62,603 bases of DNA from Sedimentisphaerales bacterium (GTDB lineage: Bacteria > Planctomycetota > Phycisphaerae > Sedimentisphaerales > Anaerobacaceae). The notes below the pieces were generated by a model. The model worked only from the letters and a program-made list of their open reading frames with translations. It did no database searches and was not told where the DNA came from. Positions 57,566 through 62,603 of this stretch are shown here, in pieces. The stretch's first letter is position 1. The number at the start of each line of letters is the position of its first letter. The stretch covers positions 1 to 62,603 of the forward strand of contig JAFGCD010000037.1 of the NCBI GenBank assembly GCA_016932835.1, read 5' to 3'. A program made the position numbers and the translations under genes.

Positions 57566-58981
57566 ATGGCAGCAGATTTTTTGAGCGAAGACTTTCTTCT
57601 TCAAAGCAATACCGCCATGACTCTTTACCACGATTATGCGGCCAAGATGCCGATCTACGATTATCATTGCCATCTTCCGGCTCACCAGATCGCATCGGAT
57701 CACTGTTTCGGGAATCTGACGCAGGCGTGGCTTTACGGGGACCACTACAAGTGGCGCGCGATGCGGGCCAACGGCGTCGATGAGAAGTATATCACGGGCG
57801 ATGCGTGCGACTATGACAAGTTTAAGAAATGGGCAGAGACGGTCGTTTATTGTCCGGGCAATCCGCTGTATCACTGGACCGCGATGGAATTGAGAAGGCC
57901 GTTCGGCATTACGAGCAAGCTGCTTAGCAGCGATACGGCCAAAAAAATCTATGACTCGGCAAGCGAGATGCTGCAATCGCCTCAGTTCAGCGTTCGCAAC
58001 ATTATGCGTAAGATGAACGTCAAGCTCGTCTGTACGACCGAAGGGCCGCTGGATGATCTGGAGCATCACAAGCGAATTCGAGAGGAGGGTTTCGAGATCA
58101 AGGTTCATGCGGCGTTTCGGCCCGACCAGGCAATGGCGGCGGAAGACCTGCCGAGCCTTAATGCGTTTATCGACCATCTCGAAACGGTGACCAATATCGA
58201 GATAGGCGGTTACCATTCCTATATCGAGGCGATTCGGCACCGGCACACGTATTTTCACGAGAACGGCTGTCGACTGTCCGACCACGGGCTGGATACCGTA
58301 TATGCGGAGGACTATACCGAGAGCGAGGTCAAGAAGATATTCGACAAGATCATGGCAGGGACCAGACTTACGGCGGAAGAGGTTTTGAAATTCAAATCCG
58401 CGATGATGGTCGAATTCGCGCTGATGGACTACGAAGCGGGGTGGGTCCAGCAGCTTCATATCGGGGCACTGCGCAACACGAATACGCGGCTGTTCAAGGC
58501 GCTGGGGAGCGATATCGGGTGCGACTCAATCGACGATCAACTGATAGCCAGGCCATTGGCGAGGTTCCTCGACCGTCTCGACAGCAGCAATGAACTGCCC
58601 AAGACTATTCTTTATAATCTGAATCCTCGCGACAACGCGGTATTCGCGACGATGATCGGGAACTTCCAGGACGGTTCGTCGCCGGGCAAGATGCAGTACG
58701 GTTCGGGGTGGTGGTTTCTCGACCAGAAGGACGGTATGGAAAAGCAGATGCGGGTGCTTGCGAATATGGGGCTTCTGAGGCGGTTTGTGGGGATGCTGAC
58801 GGATTCCCGCAGTTTCCTTTCGTTCGCCAGGCACGAATACTTCCGCAGGATACTGTGCAATATGCTGGGCAGCGATGTCGAAGCCGGTCTGCTGCCGAAC
58901 GATACGGCCATGCTTGGGAAAATGGTGGAAGAAATCTGCTTCAACAATGCCAGGAATTACTTTTCGATGGCTCTCGATTGA
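57566..58981 (+). CDS. uxaC: Uronate isomerase
   Basis: A 471-residue amidohydrolase-fold enzyme that converts D-glucuronate to D-fructuronate (and galacturonate to tagaturonate). The metal-binding HCH (His34, His36 in DYHCHLP) and GDHYKWRAMRANGVDEKYITGDA are diagnostic, as are the C-terminal MLTDSRSFLSFARHEYFRRILC and GxDVEAGxLP region. Its product would be reduced by an SDR such as the one at 48614. The full reading frame has no disruption. Confidence 0.97.
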   Translation: MAADFLSEDFLLQSNTAMTLYHDYAAKMPIYDYHCHLPAHQIASDHCFGNLTQAWLYGDHYKWRAMRANGVDEKYITGDACDYDKFKKWAETVVYCPGNPLYHWTAMELRRPFGITSKLLSSDTAKKIYDSASEMLQSPQFSVRNIMRKMNVKLVCTTEGPLDDLEHHKRIREEGFEIKVHAAFRPDQAMAAEDLPSLNAFIDHLETVTNIEIGGYHSYIEAIRHRHTYFHENGCRLSDHGLDTVYAEDYTESEVKKIFDKIMAGTRLTAEEVLKFKSAMMVEFALMDYEAGWVQQLHIGALRNTNTRLFKALGSDIGCDSIDDQLIARPLARFLDRLDSSNELPKTILYNLNPRDNAVFATMIGNFQDGSSPGKMQYGSGWWFLDQKDGMEKQMRVLANMGLLRRFVGMLTDSRSFLSFARHEYFRRILCNMLGSDVEAGLLPNDTAMLGKMVEEICFNNARNYFSMALD

Positions 58982-59037
58982 GCCGCAGAAGAGAGAATAC
59001 GGTGTCGGCATCTGATTATGTGGTAAAGGTCACTCGA

Positions 59038-61848
59038 ATGAATCCCGCCAACCGACTCATAGCGACTGCAACAGGGATAATGCTGTCGGCGGCAATGGCC
59101 GCGGCCGGTCAGGATTCTCGGGCGGATTTCAATACGGGCTTGCTGCGAGGCGGCGAAGAGGCTCGCAGTATCAAGGTCGATATATCGGGAGTCCGAGACC
59201 TTTATCTGGCAGTGACTTACGGCGGCGATACATATAACTACGACCAGGCGATATGGGCCGAGCCGTTCCTTATCGACAAGGCCGGGGCGAAAGTTGATTT
59301 GACAAAACTTAAGCCGGTCGATTCGCAGGTGGGGTGGGGACGACTGCTGGTCAACAACAACCATACGAACCAGGGATTATCGATTGCGGGGCGCAAATTC
59401 AAGAGGGGATTCTGGGCACACGGTCCATCGCTGCTGCATTTCAAGCTCGACGGCGATTACGTGCGATTCGAAGCATATGCGGGTATTGACAGCACGGCCG
59501 GGACAAACGGCAGCGCCGAATTCATCGTCTGCGATAAGCGGCCCGTGATGCCGTCGCCGAGTGAATACGGCGTATCGCCTCCCAAGCCGAGCCTGCCTGC
59601 CCCACCGCCGGCGGGGGAGTCGCCGCATACGTTGAACTCCGAAGCGGCCAAGATACTGATCGGCAACGGGGTCGATCAACTTGTCTTTATCCGGCGATAC
59701 ACGCTCAATGCAAATCATGTCTATACGGAATACGTCAACAGTACATGGACCCCCGGCGGAGGACTGTGCATTCTGGACCTGAGGACGGGAGAGGTGCGCG
59801 AATTGGCGAGAGAATTGGGGGATGGGGTGTTCAATCGATTCGATATATCATTCGACGCAAGCAAGATAGTATTCGACTTCAAGAAGGGGCCGAACGACGG
59901 CTACCGAATTTACGAAATCGGTATAGACGGCAGCGGCTTGAGGCAACTAACCTTCGAACAGGAAGACGAGGCAGAGCTTGTCAGTCGATACGGAGGCGGC
60001 TACCACCACGGCACCGACGATTTGCATCCGTGCTATCTGCCCGACGGCGGAATCGTCTTCGCAACGACGCGGTGCCAGTACGGGGTATTGTGCGATGTGA
60101 GCGATACATTCACAACCAAGAACCTCTATCGTATGAATGCAGACGGGTCAAATATGACGACCCTTTCGAACAGCCCGCTGAGTGAGGCAACGCCGGTCAT
60201 GCTCGAAGACGGGAGAATTCTCTACCACCGGTGGGAGTACGTCGATAAGGCCGCGGGAAATGTCAAGGCGCTGTGGGCGATGAATCCGGACGGGACGACA
60301 AGCGCTGAAATATACGGCAATACCATCAGCTTCCCCGAGACGATGATTTACGCAAGGCCCATTCCCGGCGCCGAAGGGAAAATAGTAATGTTAGGGGCCT
60401 CTCACTGCTGCCCGAACAACGCCATGGGCGCGGTGATCGTAATAAACACTTCGGACGAACTGCGTTCGGCTGCGACAATGCGGTTTGTTACGAACGATAT
60501 CCATGCCCTGGCGCACAACGGGTTCCATTTCCGGGATGAGAACGGCGAGTGGAAAATCGACATGACCGGCAGGGGCGGGCGACTGTTCAAAGACCCTTAT
60601 CCAATAAGCGAAGAGCTGTTTATTGCGTCTCGCAAGCCCAAAGGCCCGGCGTGGGATGCGCCGAAGGCCTATGATCTGGTCCTTCTCGACGGCGATGGAA
60701 ACGAAAGGCCGCTATATCGGGACGAGTCGATTTCCTGCTGGCATGCATACCCGCTGCGAAGGCGCGTTCGTCCGGCGCAACTGGCGCTGTCGCGAGACGA
60801 AGAGCTTGCCGGGAAGGGATTGGCTCTTTGTGTGGTGGCGGATATATACAAGGGTATGGAATGCGTCGAGCGCGGGACTATCAAGTATCTCAGGATTTTG
60901 GAGGAGGTCCCAAGGCCCTGGGCGGCGCGGAAGGCATGGTTCGCCGACGACAACGACGGGATGGCGCATTCAGCGATCGGGGACGACCTTCTCGGAGTCA
61001 AGGTGCAGTACGGTGTAGTGCCCGTGGAAGCAGACGGTTCGGCTTGTTTCTATGTGCCTGCGATGCGGAATATCTACTTTCAGGCCCTGGACGAGAACTG
61101 CCTTGCAGTTCAGACCGAGCGGACGTATGTACATTATATGCCGGGTGAGACCCGCGGCTGTATAGGGTGCCACGAGACGCCGAATTATGCGCCGAAGGGA
61201 CCCGGCGCCCGGACGGTGCAGGCGATGAAGCATTCGCCGGCTTTTCCCTCCGCCCAGCCCGGCGAGAAAGCGGCACGAAAGCTGTTCGATTACGACCGGC
61301 AGATTCAGCCTGTCTGGGATCGTCACTGCCTGCAATGCCACAGTTCGGACAAGGCCGAGGGCGGGCTCAACCTTGCGGGCGAGCCCGAGTGGGTTTACAG
61401 TATTTCTTACAATAATCTTATCAGACTATCCAAAAGCGATAAGCAGCTACTCGGTTGCCGGTCGCCTCGGAATGAGGATGCAGCTTCGGCAGGTATCGAA
61501 TACCTCGGGCCTTACGTGCTGGGGGCCTTGAGCAGTCCGCTGGCCGGCATGCTCTCGCAGGGCAGGATCGAGATGAGAGACGCCAGGCTGCGGACCTACA
61601 CGGCTAAGCTCATTGAGTCGCACAAGGATATTCAAGTCAGCAAGGCAGAACTGCTCGAAGTGACCAACTGGCTCGACGTCAACTGCCAGTTTCATCGTTC
61701 GTATTGGGGGCGATTGAACGCAAAGTATGCCGGACATGCGAACTATCGGCCCGATGTTACATTCGATGAAGCGCTGGAGCGGAGTGTTCCGGAATCGGTT
61801 GCGCGGGCGGAGGCGGCGGGCGAGAAAAGCGTTGCGGTCCGGCCTTGA
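59038..61848 (+). CDS. Exported NPCBM/PD40 protein with two c-type haem motifs (HzsA-like)
   Basis: A 936-residue exported protein. After a signal peptide (LIATATGIMLSAAMAAAG) comes an NPCBM-type carbohydrate-binding domain (about 25-150: RDLYLAVTYGGDTYNYDQAIWAEPFLI). A Pro-rich linker (PPKPSLPAPPPAG) leads to a TolB/PD40-like beta-propeller (about 190-460). The C-terminal part has two haem sites, CIGCH (708-712) and CLQCH (764-768). The propeller-plus-haem layout is like the middle and C-terminal parts of hydrazine synthase alpha (HzsA) relatives that are spread in planctomycetes; no other HZS subunit is in the window, so hydrazine synthesis is not implied. ATG at 59038 is used; GTG at 59002 is in frame. 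It follows uxaC by 56 bases. Confidence 0.85.
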   Translation: MNPANRLIATATGIMLSAAMAAAGQDSRADFNTGLLRGGEEARSIKVDISGVRDLYLAVTYGGDTYNYDQAIWAEPFLIDKAGAKVDLTKLKPVDSQVGWGRLLVNNNHTNQGLSIAGRKFKRGFWAHGPSLLHFKLDGDYVRFEAYAGIDSTAGTNGSAEFIVCDKRPVMPSPSEYGVSPPKPSLPAPPPAGESPHTLNSEAAKILIGNGVDQLVFIRRYTLNANHVYTEYVNSTWTPGGGLCILDLRTGEVRELARELGDGVFNRFDISFDASKIVFDFKKGPNDGYRIYEIGIDGSGLRQLTFEQEDEAELVSRYGGGYHHGTDDLHPCYLPDGGIVFATTRCQYGVLCDVSDTFTTKNLYRMNADGSNMTTLSNSPLSEATPVMLEDGRILYHRWEYVDKAAGNVKALWAMNPDGTTSAEIYGNTISFPETMIYARPIPGAEGKIVMLGASHCCPNNAMGAVIVINTSDELRSAATMRFVTNDIHALAHNGFHFRDENGEWKIDMTGRGGRLFKDPYPISEELFIASRKPKGPAWDAPKAYDLVLLDGDGNERPLYRDESISCWHAYPLRRRVRPAQLALSRDEELAGKGLALCVVADIYKGMECVERGTIKYLRILEEVPRPWAARKAWFADDNDGMAHSAIGDDLLGVKVQYGVVPVEADGSACFYVPAMRNIYFQALDENCLAVQTERTYVHYMPGETRGCIGCHETPNYAPKGPGARTVQAMKHSPAFPSAQPGEKAARKLFDYDRQIQPVWDRHCLQCHSSDKAEGGLNLAGEPEWVYSISYNNLIRLSKSDKQLLGCRSPRNEDAASAGIEYLGPYVLGALSSPLAGMLSQGRIEMRDARLRTYTAKLIESHKDIQVSKAELLEVTNWLDVNCQFHRSYWGRLNAKYAGHANYRPDVTFDEALERSVPESVARAEAAGEKSVAVRP

Positions 61849-62247
61849 CAATGCATTGAAAACGCCGTCCAGGAATCAAGCGGTGCCGGTATTCTTTGTG
61901 CAGACATAGAACCGCAGCGGACTTGTTCACAGGCAGTATCTTGACCTGTTGTTACTCGTTTTTGGCCGGAAGGTATCTTCTGAATTCTCGGTAATTTACA
62001 GGAAACCAGACTAATAGTCCTATAACTACCGCATTTTTTCCTTGACATCCCCCCCCCCCGTGTATAATTGGCGTCACTAATAAGAGGCAGGCAGGAATGT
62101 GATGGAAAAGGACGGTTCCGCCCCCTTAATGAGTTAGCTCCCAGAACACTGTGCGCGATATGTGTGCGTTGCCCGCAGAGAGTGTGTTTGATAGAGAGAA
62201 ATTTTGGTGGACATAGCATGTTTTGATTCATGGAAAGGAGAAACGAC
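61849..62247 (+). other. Spacer and leader before the LamG gene
   Basis: 61849-62041 shows no gene or convincing terminator. The poly-C promoter is at 62042-62068. A leader of about 170 nt (62075-62247) precedes the LamG gene; no known riboswitch was recognised. Confidence 0.5.
62042..62068 (+). promoter_or_regulatory. Promoter with poly-C spacer, likely phase-variable
   Basis: Perfect -35 TTGACA (62042-62047) and perfect -10 TATAAT (62063-62068). The spacer is only 15 bp and contains 11 consecutive C (62049-62059). Gain of two C would restore the best spacing of 17. Both boxes being consensus with a suboptimal, slippage-prone spacer is the standard layout of phase-variable promoters in other bacteria. 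Whether slippage happens here is inferred. Confidence 0.65.
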
Positions 62248-62603
62248 ATGGGAAATTTTAAGGTATTCTTGTTGTTAATGACTTTGGCTGTCGGGTTGTC
62301 GCCCGCAGTCACTGAAGCCTCATTGATGGACGGCTTGATAGGCTATTATGCCTTCAACCCCGGCCAACCTATAGGTCAAGATAGTTCGGGCAACGGTCAC
62401 GATGGAACTGTGGGTGGAAGTCCGCAGCCCACGAATACGGCGGATATGCTCTGCAATCCGACAGCCGCCGGACATTTCCCTCTGGGCGGCTATATCAGTG
62501 TGCCGGATATTGTGGGTTACGACTTGGAGAGCTATTCGATTACCACATGGTTCAAATTCGATGACTTAGGTGAAAGTCGGATACTCGTGTACAGAGGGCC
62601 GTC
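62248..62603 (+). CDS. Exported LamG/concanavalin-like protein (partial at right edge)
   Basis: 118 residues are visible before the edge. The signal peptide is VFLLLMTLAVGLSPAVTEA, cleaved near SLM. The LamG jellyroll begins at LIGYYAFNPGQPIGQDSSGNG, with the DSSGNGHDGTV phrase typical of this domain, and continues with YSITTWFKF. Such domains bind carbohydrates or glycans. AAAGGAG precedes the ATG. The 3' part is outside the window. Confidence 0.9.
   Translation, partial: MGNFKVFLLLMTLAVGLSPAVTEASLMDGLIGYYAFNPGQPIGQDSSGNGHDGTVGGSPQPTNTADMLCNPTAAGHFPLGGYISVPDIVGYDLESYSITTWFKFDDLGESRILVYRGP

Noticed and set aside
59038..61848. True hydrazine synthase and anammox metabolism
   Set aside because: Only the alpha-like architecture is present, fused to a carbohydrate-binding domain; no beta/gamma subunits or other anammox genes are in the window.

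Overview
The window looks like a chromosome segment of a planctomycete, probably from the Phycisphaerae/Sedimentisphaerales side of the phylum. This is an inference from three things: one very long ribosomal and RNA polymerase cluster whose proteins carry lineage-style charged extensions; many exported proteins (HEAT-repeat, GH172/DUF2961, NPCBM plus c-type haem, LamG); and polysaccharide and uronate catabolism genes. No 16S rRNA gene is present, so the placement is not decisive.

Region 1 (1-1564) is the edge of an integrated element. A tyrosine recombinase gene runs off the left edge, next to the 3' end of an initiator tRNA-fMet gene. Its ribosome binding site can be folded into a perfect 10-bp hairpin. 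Region 2 (1575-35978, all minus strand) is the information-processing cluster, in transcription order: tRNA-Thr, tuf, rpmG, tRNA-Trp, secE, nusG, rplKAJL, rpoBC, rpsLG, a terminator, fusA, then the S10-spc-alpha series from rpsJ to rplQ, and a HIT gene. Good sigma70-type promoters stand before tRNA-Thr/tuf and before rpsJ. The rpsJ promoter leaves a leader of about 415 nt. No rpmD (L30) lies between rpsE and rplO.

Region 3 (36094-46221) holds a secreted HEAT-repeat protein and XerD on the minus strand. A plus-strand group follows: a lipoprotein, galE, a ROK sugar kinase and a PIG-L deacetylase. Then come an exported endonuclease/phosphatase lipoprotein, larE directly behind a tRNA-Thr(CGU), and an RRM-RGG RNA-binding protein with an 18-bp tandem repeat.

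Region 4 (46222-62603) starts with an AT-poor spacer carrying short dispersed palindromic repeats and a lyase-like gene remnant, then a cupin. A plus-strand series follows: PPi-type phosphofructokinase, an SDR oxidoreductase, a HAD phosphatase, a LarA-like nickel-pincer enzyme, an exported methyltransferase, a GH172 enzyme, 6-phosphogluconate dehydrogenase, a small membrane protein, uronate isomerase UxaC and a di-haem HzsA-like exported protein. The right edge cuts a secreted LamG protein. Its promoter has perfect -35 and -10 boxes separated by a run of 11 C, which looks phase-variable. Taken together, LarE, the LarA-like enzyme, UxaC, the SDR and Gnd suggest a uronate route in which mannonate could be epimerised to gluconate by a nickel-pincer enzyme. 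That route is a hypothesis, not something the sequence proves.
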